From Subtercola endophyticus (lineage in GTDB: Bacteria > Actinomycetota > Actinomycetes > Actinomycetales > Microbacteriaceae), in the NCBI RefSeq assembly GCF_021044565.1, contig NZ_CP087997.1, positions 2,418,001 to 2,482,000 of the forward strand: a DNA stretch of 64,000 bases, written 5' to 3'. Of the stretch, positions 1 through 8,044 are shown piece after piece. A program made the position numbers and the translations under genes. The notes under the pieces were generated by a model. That model had not been told where the DNA came from. It worked only from the letters and a program-made list of their open reading frames with translations, and did not search any database. How positions within the stretch are numbered: position 1 is the first letter of the stretch; every line of letters starts with the position of its first letter.

Positions 1-2470
1 TGGAGCGATTGACAACAGCGAGGCGAATTTGTTCGCTAAGTAGGCTCAGGTCAGTGATCGTCGCACCTAGACCTTCCAAAACTTGCGCAATCCTTCCCGC
101 AATGCGGCTGTCCTTGCTGCTCACCAAAGTGGGAATTCGAGCCACATTCCCCCCGATTAGATCGTTCAAACCTTCAGATTCATAAGAACGGTCGGGGCTC
201 GCTGATGCCAAAGCGACGCCCAGAAGATCGAACAGGCGATCTGATGACAAACTACGAACGCCGGCCAAAACTTGAAAAATGGGCTTCCACGTAGGCGCGA
301 GCCTGCTAACGAGAACATCCGGTTTCGATCCGTTTTGAAGGTAATACGCCAGGAACCTCTTTCCTAGCGTGTCGTCCTCCTTGATGCGCGCTAGAGCCCA
401 GTCAAGGAGCTGCGGGCGAGTCGAGAGCAGGCGATCAAATATTTCGACGTTGTAAATACTCTGCCCGCTGAGAATCTCGCGATTCGTCTCAGGAATGAGG
501 TCGTCAACGTCTGTCACGTTGGCGAAGTGGTACTGGAAATTAGATTTTCTGGGCTGAACGTGCTTGAGGACATATGTCATGGCTGAGGCGCTCGCTGAAG
601 TTGGGTATTCAGCAACGTAGAGCGAGAAGTTCTGGTCAATGTAGCCAGCCGTTATGAGATCCAGGGCAAGCTCGGACTGGAGGAGCGTTCGCGCCTCGCT
701 CTCGAGTGCTTCTCTGATGGCTACTAGCTTGGGATGACCGCGAAGCACATCGGACAAACTGCTTGTTCGAACTGCTTCTCTCGAACTCTCAGCGATCCTG
801 ATCTGTTCTTTGATCTTGCCTGTGGATGCGCTGACCCATTCGTTCACGTCGAGAGATACGCCGAGCATCGCCTCAACTTGGTGAGACGGAAACGAATACA
901 AGTTGCTGTTCGGAAGTTGCAACTCGACGACACTTCCGGGTGTCGATAGTTGTTTCCAAAACTCGCTGATGACGAATTCGCTCTTATCGAATGGACGTTT
1001 GGAAACAGTGACTTGGCCGGACCAGCGTTGGGGCAGAAACAACGCATCAAAAATCGCCTGAAGTTGAGCACCCAGTTGTTCTGAGCGGTCTGTTGCCGTC
1101 TCGACCGCCTTCAGCCGGGCGGTCAGCCCTTCTAATTCCGTGTCGAATGCTTCGAGCGCCAATAAGACCCTCTCGCTATGGAATAGCCAGACTTTGTCGA
1201 GATTGCTCTGCGCTGCGCCGATGCGTTCGTAATCAGCTAGATGGAGATTCTTGTAGACGACCATCGCAAATAGCTTGTCCGGTGACAGATCCTTGATCCC
1301 TTTCGCGCTTAAGATCTTCCTACTAAATACCTCGTACTCGTTTCGAAGATTCTTGATCAGTCTCATATCTGAAATGTGTTTCCCGACAACACCGAATGCG
1401 TCAGCTGAAACGGCGACCGTTCGCTCAGTGGGGCCGCGAACCGTTTTGAACTCCTCGCTCATTTGGCTTCTCGATGTCCGATAAGAGACGAATGGAACGA
1501 TAGGAATTACAAGATCGAAAAATTTGGTCCTGTTTGTGGCTGCCTGACTCCTTGGGATGAGCCCGGTAGCTTGAGACCTGGTTTCTAAAAGCTCGAAAAT
1601 GCTGTCTTTGATCGCATAAATGAAACGAATTGGCCGCTTGCTGATCTCCTTTGACTGGTTCAGTATCGTGTTTAGCTCGCGAAGAGTCTCAAAGATGTGC
1701 GGGTTCTCAAAGCGGTCAAGATCCTCGAACACCACCACGTCGTATTTCGTCCGTTGGAAAAAGTAGACAATTTCGTCAAGGTATTCATCGAAATAGTAGG
1801 TGTCTTTGCTGGCGAGACTCACGGTCGCCGGGCCCGCAGTCAACTTGTCAATTCTGAGTCGTCCGTACAACGTCACTTGCAGGAGATAAGCAATCAGGCC
1901 CAACACGACGGCCGCCGCGGTGAGCGACGCTGCCTGAGCAATCCACCCGGCGTTTGGCAGCAGTTCACCGATCCGGTTTGTAATGCCGGTGAAGAACGAA
2001 AGAACTACAAACGACATCGACACAGCAAGAGCCCAGCCGATGGCGACCCACCGACGGAAGGGCTCGATTCGTCGATATCGTGATCCTCGCATTAGTCGCG
2101 GCGGCTCGCGGTAGAGCAACTGCTTGACGATTTCTTTCTGGATAAATTTGGTGACGACGGGCGATTTGCTATCACCGTGAGCGCGATCAAGCGGCTCGTC
2201 ACCGCCAAGGCTAGAAATCGACACGTTGATTGCGCGGTCCGGAAGTTCGGAAGAAAACTTCTGAAGCACGCTGCTCTTTCCGCTCCCGTATGGTCCTGTC
2301 AGCGCGACGTTATGGACGAGATTTCCATCGTCGTCGCGAACGGCCTCCTGCAGTGCCTCCAGATACAGCCCATGATTGACCTCATCGAAGGCAGGCGCGA
2401 GTGGGAGAAGGTTTAGCTTTGGCTCCCCTACGTCCGCGCGTGACCCCGATATTGCAGCAGCGGATGACAT
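1..2470 (-). CDS. YobI/KAP-type membrane P-loop NTPase (3' end beyond window)
   Basis: A long minus-strand frame starts at ATG 2470 and stays open to base 1, about 823 codons visible. Residues 59-67 form a Walker A loop (GPYGSGKSS). Two hydrophobic segments follow at about residues 143-162 and 178-197, then a Walker B strand (VVVFEDLD, about 243-251). Placing membrane helices between Walker A and Walker B is the hallmark of KAP-type P-loop NTPases, and the text after Walker B (FENPHIFETLRELN, then KRPIRFIYAIKDSIFE) resembles the YobI-like proteins of that group. Downstream is a long alpha-helical region without a recognised domain. The protein is expected on the inner face of the membrane. 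KAP relatives include the F-plasmid phage-exclusion protein PifA; a defence role here is inference only. Last gene of a leftward cassette, 71 bp after its neighbour. Confidence 0.8.
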   Translation of the reverse strand, partial: MSSAAAISGSRADVGEPKLNLLPLAPAFDEVNHGLYLEALQEAVRDDDGNLVHNVALTGPYGSGKSSVLQKFSSELPDRAINVSISSLGGDEPLDRAHGDSKSPVVTKFIQKEIVKQLLYREPPRLMRGSRYRRIEPFRRWVAIGWALAVSMSFVVLSFFTGITNRIGELLPNAGWIAQAASLTAAAVVLGLIAYLLQVTLYGRLRIDKLTAGPATVSLASKDTYYFDEYLDEIVYFFQRTKYDVVVFEDLDRFENPHIFETLRELNTILNQSKEISKRPIRFIYAIKDSIFELLETRSQATGLIPRSQAATNRTKFFDLVIPIVPFVSYRTSRSQMSEEFKTVRGPTERTVAVSADAFGVVGKHISDMRLIKNLRNEYEVFSRKILSAKGIKDLSPDKLFAMVVYKNLHLADYERIGAAQSNLDKVWLFHSERVLLALEAFDTELEGLTARLKAVETATDRSEQLGAQLQAIFDALFLPQRWSGQVTVSKRPFDKSEFVISEFWKQLSTPGSVVELQLPNSNLYSFPSHQVEAMLGVSLDVNEWVSASTGKIKEQIRIAESSREAVRTSSLSDVLRGHPKLVAIREALESEARTLLQSELALDLITAGYIDQNFSLYVAEYPTSASASAMTYVLKHVQPRKSNFQYHFANVTDVDDLIPETNREILSGQSIYNVEIFDRLLSTRPQLLDWALARIKEDDTLGKRFLAYYLQNGSKPDVLVSRLAPTWKPIFQVLAGVRSLSSDRLFDLLGVALASASPDRSYESEGLNDLIGGNVARIPTLVSSKDSRIAGRIAQVLEGLGATITDLSLLSEQIRLAVVNRS

Positions 2471-2541
2471 ACGGGAATGCTATTGGATAGCGGGGACCTG
2501 TGTACTCCAGCTGAATCTGGCATCGCTTCGATGTGGCGTTT

Positions 2542-2940
2542 TCACTCAGCCTTATTCACGTCGCCGAGTCCGATATGCGCTGCCGTCAACGTTATTGCGT
2601 CTTTCTCATCCCAATCTGCGGGTGTCAATCTCCCGACTATGTGGTCGAGGCTTTCGTCAGGCTGGAGGTCGAACCTCGTCCAATTCAATTTGTATAACGT
2701 GTCGTAGTTCTCGATTGTGTAGAGATTAAAGTCAACGACCCGCCAGACGGCGCGGATGCGCGACTCGTACACGACGGCCAGCGCTCGCGTTGCGCTCGAC
2801 TTAGTCTTCCCAAGATGCCATTCCTGATCAGCGTACGCACGCCAGTCAATGTCTTCGACCAGGGTCGATTCATTTACGTTCTTGGGGATTACAACTAGAA
2901 CGAGGGAGTCATGTGCGAGAGCTGGGAAATCTGAGTTCAT
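2542..2940 (-). CDS. Hypothetical protein, 132 aa
   Basis: Soluble protein of 132 residues with no signal peptide or membrane segment. I do not recognise the family. It is rich in aromatic and charged residues (for example WRAYADQEWHLGK near residues 33-45 and DFNLYTIENYDTLYKLNW near 70-87), which suggests a compact folded domain rather than a linker. It lies between the HTH protein gene and the P-loop NTPase gene, all on the same strand, so it is probably co-transcribed with them. The start ATG at 2940 is the only good candidate. Confidence 0.6.
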   Translation of the reverse strand: MNSDFPALAHDSLVLVVIPKNVNESTLVEDIDWRAYADQEWHLGKTKSSATRALAVVYESRIRAVWRVVDFNLYTIENYDTLYKLNWTRFDLQPDESLDHIVGRLTPADWDEKDAITLTAAHIGLGDVNKAE

Positions 2941-3003
2941 TTCGACGGATCTTTTCTAACCCTCAAGCGAGGGAAATTTGACGTTGACGCTAGATCCACA
3001 TCG

Positions 3004-3534
3004 TCAGCGGGCGGTGTCCGCTGCAGTAACTGAGCGTAGGGCCGAGGCCAACTCATATGCCCCTTCCTCCTCCAGGTGTTTCGAAATCTCTTCGGCAACG
3101 CGCGGGTGCGCGCGACCCAGTTTTACAATGGCGCGACCGAGATGTTTTGCCTCTTTCAGACTTTCTTCGATGGCGGAGTCATCCAGACCCAATTGAGACA
3201 TGATGCGAACCAAGATTCTCATTTCAGAATCTCCCGCTCGCAGTGCCAACGCGATGTCTCCATTCTTTGCTGAGACTTCTGCAAGATATCGGGCGTTATC
3301 CGCGATCGAGAACATTCGCGCGATCAGGTCAGAAAGGTCACGCTCTGGGTCGGCTTGGAGCTCGAACTGCAACCTGGTCGAAAGTGGACCATGGGAAAAG
3401 CGATGCAACGCTGTTACGGAAACGTCGAAGCGTTCCGATACGTTCCGATAAGAGAGGCCCGACGCTAGCGCGGCCTCTATCTGCGCGCGCTTCGGGTGAT
3501 AAGTGATGGAGCCTTTTCGTCCCACAGTTCTCAC
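3004..3534 (-). CDS. HTH-domain protein, terminase-small-subunit-like N terminus
   Basis: A 176-residue protein. The N-terminal 50 residues look like a helix-turn-helix: a basic start (GRKGSITYHPKRAQI) followed by ALASGLSYRNVSERFDVS and TALHRFSHG, the pattern of small terminase or resolvase-type HTH domains. The rest is predicted alpha-helical. The GTG start at 3534 overlaps the stop codon of the upstream gene by 4 bases (GTGA), so translation of the two is probably coupled. It could be a DNA-targeting partner of the neighbouring proteins or a local regulator. No phage packaging genes are nearby, which argues against a real terminase. Confidence 0.6.
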   Translation of the reverse strand: MRTVGRKGSITYHPKRAQIEAALASGLSYRNVSERFDVSVTALHRFSHGPLSTRLQFELQADPERDLSDLIARMFSIADNARYLAEVSAKNGDIALALRAGDSEMRILVRIMSQLGLDDSAIEESLKEAKHLGRAIVKLGRAHPRVAEEISKHLEEEGAYELASALRSVTAADTAR

Positions 3535-3896
3535 GCCCTAGCTTCGGAATCTGTCGAGTCGAAGGAACCACGTCCCGTTCGTTTGCGACGAAGAAGCACC
3601 TTGATTGCCGAGTCGGCCTCCGCATAGCTCAGACTGCTGAAGTGCGTTCGCTCGTTGGGCGGCAAAGACAATTCTTCCTCGAGCGAATTCCCCAGCCAAA
3701 CCTGGTTGGGACTCGCTTTCGAAAGTGCATGGTCGAAACCAAGCTTGGCGTTTAACTTGTCGAATAATTGAGAGACCTCAGCGTGCGACAGCTGAAGGAC
3801 GCGCTCATACATTTGCTCGGGTCGATGAATCGCGCCCGGATCTGCGGCCCGACGGGCTAGAGACACAATGGCGTGCGCTTGTTTCGATGTAGCCAT
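3531..3896 (-). CDS. Hypothetical protein coupled to the HTH gene, 121 aa
   Basis: I place the start at ATG 3896, preceded by a GGGAG ribosome-binding site; an upstream in-frame start (3989) would add 31 residues with no such site. The protein begins MATSKQAHAIVSL, is mostly helical and ends in a basic stretch (KVLLRRKRTGRGS) followed by an acidic tail. The family is not recognised. Its stop codon overlaps the GTG start of the next gene, so the two products are likely made in fixed ratio and may form a complex. Confidence 0.6.
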   Translation of the reverse strand: MATSKQAHAIVSLARRAADPGAIHRPEQMYERVLQLSHAEVSQLFDKLNAKLGFDHALSKASPNQVWLGNSLEEELSLPPNERTHFSSLSYAEADSAIKVLLRRKRTGRGSFDSTDSEARA

Positions 3897-4203
3897 GAAC
3901 ACTCCCAAGTGATTCGATCCACTCAAAGGAGTTCCCCCGGCCATGGCCGGCAGCGCACAAGCGCCTTGATCATATATGCGCCGACTCAAATTTAAGCCCG
4001 CACACGGTGTTAATTAGTTATTAGACATCTCGACTAACACCTAACTCTTAACATACCGCATGCGACCAAATTTTTGCCAGGGATTCACCGTGCTAACTGG
4101 TCAAATATCTGAAGCTAGAGCATCTCGACGTTTATCTCGAGATGATCGTCTGAGCCAGACGACGCCACCTGCTCGTTCTCGGGGCCATCGGTCCATCGAT
4201 GCC
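3897..4203. other. A/T-rich intergenic stretch in the element
   Basis: About 300 bases without a convincing gene. The part around 4010-4060 is notably A/T rich compared with the chromosome and probably holds the leftward promoter of the coupled gene pair at 3896. A minus-strand -10-like sequence is plausible there, but I cannot pick one with confidence. No tRNA, terminator or repeat was found. Confidence 0.3.
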
Positions 4204-5232
4204 TCACTGAAGAAGGCCATAGTCTCTCAAAATCATGCCAGTTGATTGACCGTCCATGATCATGAAGCGTCTGGGTCGCCTCATATCGTAAGCAAACGCA
4301 GCGACCATGTTGATCACCGCAGCAGTAATGTCCTTGCCATGCTGAACAACTAGGACGTCTGCGGAGTCGGTAGAGAGACGCTCAATTTGATCGCCACGTG
4401 CGCCGAGATCTGGAATCCTCATCGGACCCGATACGCTGCGGCCCTTTAGTAGCCATGCGCTCGATGTTTGCGCTCCGTCGATAAGCAGGTTATTGGTTAC
4501 CATGTCTGACCGCTCACCTCCCCAGTCCTTTGCTACGAAGGGGAAACCGAGTATCTGAGCCAACCGATCCTTGACGTCCGATTCCGCCATAGAACCCATT
4601 GTTCGCACCTCTGCGGCGGTCAGAGACTTGCTCCAGTCGACCTGACTAAACTGATCGATTCGTTGCGGAGAAATTCGCCGGTCTTGCCAGTCACCTCCGG
4701 TCAAGCCGCGTGGCTCGCGAACGAAGTTACGCCAACCCACGAAGGCTATCCGCATTCTGATTTGACTAGGGTCAATGGCGGAGACTGTCCCGACAGCGAA
4801 AACGTGGCGTCGGCTAGACAAGTGTTCATTTGAAGACGAAAACGGAAACCTGGCCTCGTCAAGCTCGGCAGACAACTCGATAGTTTCGTCAGTATTCAAT
4901 GCGGCGTGCATAGCAACGCGTCCTTGAGGCTCGTGCCTGAAGTAGAACGCCTGATCGACGCTTACAACCGAGCCTACAGAAAGCGATTCGGCGAGAATCT
5001 CGCGCTGGATCTCTGGCAGCGCAATTATTGTGAGCTGTTCTTCTAAGAGCGATGTGAGCGCCTGTTGCTTTTGGGCCATGTCTCGCTGACCCTCGCCCGA
5101 GGCACTGAGATAGCGGGGTTGATCAGCGCGCGAGATCCCTAAAAGGCTCACGAGCGCATCCTGATTTGCGAACAAAAGTTCTAGACGAATCCCCACGGGC
5201 CAATCATGGCATTCTCGGCAGATACCAGCCAA
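4204..5232 (-). CDS. Uncharacterised protein with nuclease-like C terminus
   Basis: A 342-residue protein with no membrane segments. The N terminus carries a CREC-H cluster (residues 5-9) if the TTG start at 5232 is used; a GTG at 5196 would remove it. The C-terminal third contains DWGGERSDM, then LLIDGAQTSSAWLLKG and GDQIERL...ADVLVVQHG, ending with RPRRFMIMDGQ. The spacing of an acidic residue followed by a strand ending in LLKG is reminiscent of PD-(D/E)XK-like nuclease cores, but the usual E/Q-x-K is not exact. The family is therefore unassigned and the nuclease idea is an inference. First gene of the leftward cassette and divergent from the excisionase/integrase genes. Confidence 0.6.
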   Translation of the reverse strand: MAGICRECHDWPVGIRLELLFANQDALVSLLGISRADQPRYLSASGEGQRDMAQKQQALTSLLEEQLTIIALPEIQREILAESLSVGSVVSVDQAFYFRHEPQGRVAMHAALNTDETIELSAELDEARFPFSSSNEHLSSRRHVFAVGTVSAIDPSQIRMRIAFVGWRNFVREPRGLTGGDWQDRRISPQRIDQFSQVDWSKSLTAAEVRTMGSMAESDVKDRLAQILGFPFVAKDWGGERSDMVTNNLLIDGAQTSSAWLLKGRSVSGPMRIPDLGARGDQIERLSTDSADVLVVQHGKDITAAVINMVAAFAYDMRRPRRFMIMDGQSTGMILRDYGLLQ

Positions 5233-5339
5233 TTCAAGGGTCCGTACTCCCTACTCCCTAGGCCCTTCTTCGTTGTCATGGCCCTGCTCATGCGTATAAG
5301 GAGTTAGGGGCGAAAACGTCGCCCAGTTTGGATTGCAAC

Positions 5340-5531
5340 ATGGAACGTTATCTGTCCCCGAAGGAAGTGTGCGACATAGTGCCCGGTGTGACCGTCGGAC
5401 TTCTTGCCCAGCTGAGATATACGGGCAAGGGGCCCCGGTACAGAAAGCCCACCGATCGAACGGTCATCTATCTCTATGACGACATCGTGGAATGGGTGGA
5501 ACGGTCGGCTCGAACCAGCACTCGACTTTGA
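5340..5531 (+). CDS. Excisionase-like HTH protein
   Basis: A 63-residue protein if started at ATG 5340; a TTG four codons upstream is possible. The sequence has the MerR/AlpA-like excisionase pattern: ERYLSPKEVCDIVPGVTV for the first helices, GLLAQLRYTGKGPRY for the recognition helix, and VIYLYDDIVEWVE as the closing strand and helix. Such proteins bend DNA at attachment sites and set the direction of recombination, or act as small regulators. It lies 91 bp upstream of the integrase gene on the same strand, which supports an excision role. Confidence 0.7.
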   Translation: MERYLSPKEVCDIVPGVTVGLLAQLRYTGKGPRYRKPTDRTVIYLYDDIVEWVERSARTSTRL

Positions 5532-5622
5532 CTCGGGAATTAATCCGAGGACGACCAGCTTCTGTTATGGAGAATTTCGAATTGCCGCCGTACCAACTTT
5601 TCAACGAAGCAACTGGAGTCAT

Positions 5623-6765
5623 ATGGGATCAGTAAATCGATATGCCACAGCACATGGGCCACGCTACCGAGTGCGCTTCCGCAAGCCCGACCACAGTCAC
5701 GGCGAGAAACGGGGCTTCCGAACGAAGAAAGAGGCTGACCTCTACCTCGCTGATGTCGAGCTGCGGAAGAGCCGCGGGACTTACGTGGATCCCATGCGCG
5801 GTCGAATCACCGTCTCCGACTGGATCTGGACGTGGTTCGACGCACGCACGGACATGCGAGCCACCACGAGAACGCGGGTCGACGGAATCATCCGCAACCA
5901 CATCGTTCTCCAGCTAGGGGAAACCCCTATTGGCTCCCTCACAAGGTTGCGCTTGCAACAATGGGCAATGTCCCTTCCGGGCTCTCCCGCATCCGTGCGC
6001 AAGTGCGTGAATGTCTTGTCGTCTGCTCTTCAATTGGCAGTCGACGACGAAATACTTCCGTCAAACCCCGCTGTGAAACTTAACCTCCCGCGCGTAGCGA
6101 AGTCTCGGAAACGTTACCTAACCCATGAGCAGGTCGAGAACCTCGCTCGCGAAGTCGGAAGACGCGCTGGCGGAGACGCACTGGGCTACGACGTTCTTGT
6201 ATACGTGCTGGCATACTGCGGACTCCGTTGGGGCGAGTTGAGTGGACTGCGAATTCAAGACTTAGATCTCGAACGCAAGCGGCTGCACGTAAATCAGACC
6301 GTGGTCGCCGATAAGGGATATCAACGGTTCGAGGCCCCCAAGAACTACGAAGTCAGACAGATCTCGATTCCCAATTTCCTGGTCGAACCGTTGCGACGCC
6401 AGATTGCGGGGCGCGGGAAGGAAAGCCCGGTTTTTTTCGGCAAGTACACGCGCACTTGGCTGAGAAATCATGCCTTCCGAAAGAGCTGGTTAGACGATGC
6501 AGCAATCGCTATCGGCGAAACCGGACTGACGCCTCACGAACTGCGGCACACGGCAGCGAGTCTTGCTATATCGGCGGGAGCGAACGTAAAGGCTGTACAG
6601 AAGATGCTTGGTCACGCCTCCGCAGCGATCACTTTAGACACCTACGCAGACCTCTTCGATACCGATCTAGACGCTGTTGGCGTCGCGCTCGATCATGCAG
6701 CCATGAAATCAAGTGTGGGCAAAGTGTGGGCAAACACCGAAAAGAGGCCCGATGAGGTGTGCTAA
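5623..6765 (+). CDS. Tyrosine site-specific integrase
   Basis: A 380-residue phage-type integrase of the tyrosine recombinase family. The start ATG 5623 follows a CTGGAG ribosome-binding site. An Arm-type DNA-binding domain (GFRTKKEADLYLADVE) is followed by a SAM-like core-binding domain (about 63-145) and the catalytic domain (about 165-350). Catalytic residues are visible as R202 (in CGLRWGE), H305 and R308 (HELRH), H331 (LGHAS) and the nucleophile Y341 (LDTYAD). The gene ends 45 bp before the 3' end of tRNA-Glu, the presumed target. It appears intact, so the element could be mobile. Confidence 0.93.
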   Translation: MGSVNRYATAHGPRYRVRFRKPDHSHGEKRGFRTKKEADLYLADVELRKSRGTYVDPMRGRITVSDWIWTWFDARTDMRATTRTRVDGIIRNHIVLQLGETPIGSLTRLRLQQWAMSLPGSPASVRKCVNVLSSALQLAVDDEILPSNPAVKLNLPRVAKSRKRYLTHEQVENLAREVGRRAGGDALGYDVLVYVLAYCGLRWGELSGLRIQDLDLERKRLHVNQTVVADKGYQRFEAPKNYEVRQISIPNFLVEPLRRQIAGRGKESPVFFGKYTRTWLRNHAFRKSWLDDAAIAIGETGLTPHELRHTAASLAISAGANVKAVQKMLGHASAAITLDTYADLFDTDLDAVGVALDHAAMKSSVGKVWANTEKRPDEVC

Positions 6766-6772
6766 CAGAAGT

Positions 6773-6805
6773 GCCCGGTTCCCTTTGTTTGCGAGGGAAC
6801 CGGGC
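6773..6805. terminator. Hairpin between integrase and tRNA-Glu
   Basis: A perfect 12-bp stem (6773-6784 with 6794-6805) and 9-base loop lie between the convergent integrase and tRNA-Glu genes. There is only a short T-rich tail, so it may act as a bidirectional terminator for both transcripts. Confidence 0.7.
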
Positions 6806-6810
6806 TGTTG

Positions 6811-6883
6811 TGACCCCAACCGGATTCGAACCGGTGTTACCGCCGTGAGAGGGCGATGTCCTAGGCCGCTAAACGATGGGGCC
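6811..6883 (-). tRNA. tRNA-Glu (anticodon CTC)
   Basis: Read leftward, 73 bases fold into a full cloverleaf. The acceptor stem GGCCCCA pairs with TGGGGTC (one G-T pair), the anticodon loop CTCTCAC gives anticodon CTC, and the T loop TTCGAAT is canonical. Discriminator base is A; CCA is not encoded. The gene is the likely integration target of the element at left, whose integrase ends 45 bp from its 3' end. Confidence 0.93.
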
Positions 6884-6980
6884 GATTAGACAACTTAACG
6901 AGTATGCCATACGTTCGAGGGGCTGCGCCAATTGAGGGCGGAGGCGAGCGTCAATGGTGAGCGTGCGAGGGGTCGAGGGT

Positions 6981-7463
6981 ATGGGCATCCGAATTGCCAA
7001 GGTCAGCGTGGGGCTGGCGATTGCGGTGTTGGCGGCTGTTTCGGTAACCGGATGCTCGTCGAGCGACAGCTGCGCAGACGGGCGCACGGGCAGCAATTGT
7101 GGGGCTCCGGCGACCAGCACGGCGACGGGTGGGGCAACGAGCGCTGCGACGAGCACGCCCGCGAGCACAGGAGGCAGCAGCGTGATCGCACCGATCATCA
7201 TCGACTTCAGCGGCGGCACCGCGCAGTTCGCCACGGTCGGGCTCAACAATGTGGTCGTCGTCAACGTGGGAGACGCGTCAGTCACGTCGTTCACGGGAGA
7301 CGTGGGTGAGCCGACGATCGCGAAGTTCGTGCCGGGTCACATCGACGGGGGCGCGACGTTCAACCCGGGCATCCAGCCGCTCGCGGTCGGCGCGACGACC
7401 GTCACGATCACCGACACCGAGACGAGCCGCTTCGTGACGCTCGACCTGACGGTCACTCAGTAG
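6981..7463 (+). CDS. Small secreted lipoprotein
   Basis: A start at ATG 6981 gives 160 residues. An N-terminal signal (MGIRIAKVSVGLAIAVLAAV) ends in a lipobox VTGC, so the mature protein should be lipid-anchored outside the membrane. After a Ser/Thr/Gly-rich linker, the last 90 residues form a beta-rich domain (IIIDFSGGTAQFATVGLNNV and later VTITDTETSRFVTLDL). No enzyme motif is seen and the family is unknown. It stands alone, reading away from tRNA-Glu. Confidence 0.7.
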   Translation: MGIRIAKVSVGLAIAVLAAVSVTGCSSSDSCADGRTGSNCGAPATSTATGGATSAATSTPASTGGSSVIAPIIIDFSGGTAQFATVGLNNVVVVNVGDASVTSFTGDVGEPTIAKFVPGHIDGGATFNPGIQPLAVGATTVTITDTETSRFVTLDLTVTQ

Positions 7464-7551
7464 CCGTCACTCCCGAGGGTTTGCCGCTGGAAGTGAGTCC
7501 GTTGCGCCGGAATGAGGGCGGCACGACTACCTCATTTGGGGCCGATCTACC

Positions 7552-7980
7552 TCACGAAGCGGGCGCGGCCTCGGCGGCAGGCTCGGCCAGAGAGACGGGG
7601 CTCGTGAGGGCGATGAAGTTGCCGCAGGTGTCGTCGAGCACGGCCATGGTGACTCCGCCGGCGGGGGTGGGCGGCTGGATGAACGTGACACCCTTCGATC
7701 GCAGGTCATCGTAGACCTGGCCGAGGTCGTCGACGGCGAATGAGGTGAAGGCCATGGAGTCGGCGCGAAGTGCGGCTTTGAAGGTTGCGGCCGCCGGATG
7801 AGCATCCGGCTCCAGCAGCAGCTCGACACCGTCGGGCTGCTGGGGTGAGACGACGGTGAGCCAGCGGTAGGCGCCGAGATCGATGTCGGTCTTCTTCACG
7901 AAGCCGAGGATGTCGGTGTAGAAGGCGAGGGCCTTGGCCTGGTCGTCGACTAAGACGCTGGTGATGTTGATGGTGGGCAT
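7552..7980 (-). CDS. VOC-superfamily (glyoxalase-like) protein
   Basis: A 142-residue protein starting at ATG 7980 behind a GGGAGGA ribosome-binding site. It has the vicinal-oxygen-chelate pattern of two beta-alpha-beta-beta-beta units: ITSVLVDDQAKALAFYTDIL and ELLLEP in the first, FAVDDLGQVYDDLRSKGVTF and DDTCGNFIALTSP in the second. Members bind metal and act as lyases, dioxygenases or antibiotic-binding proteins; the substrate cannot be read from sequence. It sits 64 bp downstream of the azoreductase gene on the same strand, so co-transcription is likely. Ala/Glu-rich C-terminal tail. Confidence 0.85.
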   Translation of the reverse strand: MPTINITSVLVDDQAKALAFYTDILGFVKKTDIDLGAYRWLTVVSPQQPDGVELLLEPDAHPAAATFKAALRADSMAFTSFAVDDLGQVYDDLRSKGVTFIQPPTPAGGVTMAVLDDTCGNFIALTSPVSLAEPAAEAAPAS

Positions 7981-8044
7981 GTGGGTTCCTCCCGTCACTC
8001 CACGGTACGCGAGCACGGTGGAGTGACGGAAGGGGCGGCGCGAG

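Larger units (their letters stand above)
1..6850. mobile_element. Integrated genetic element, end at tRNA-Glu
   Basis: This stretch is one end of an integrative element. A tyrosine integrase gene ends 45 bp from the 3' end of a tRNA-Glu gene that points toward it, the classical arrangement when an element has inserted into the 3' part of a tRNA. An excisionase-like HTH gene precedes the integrase. The cargo genes to the left are all on the minus strand and look richer in A/T than the chromosome to the right. The att core should lie inside the tRNA 3' half (about 6811-6850), but the second copy must be beyond the left edge, so the exact boundary and total size cannot be given. No phage structural genes are seen, so it may be a genomic island, a satellite or a degraded prophage. 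Confidence 0.75.

Noticed and set aside
3004..3534. Phage terminase small subunit
   Set aside because: HTH resembles one, but no large terminase, portal or capsid gene is nearby and the gene is coupled to an unrelated small protein.
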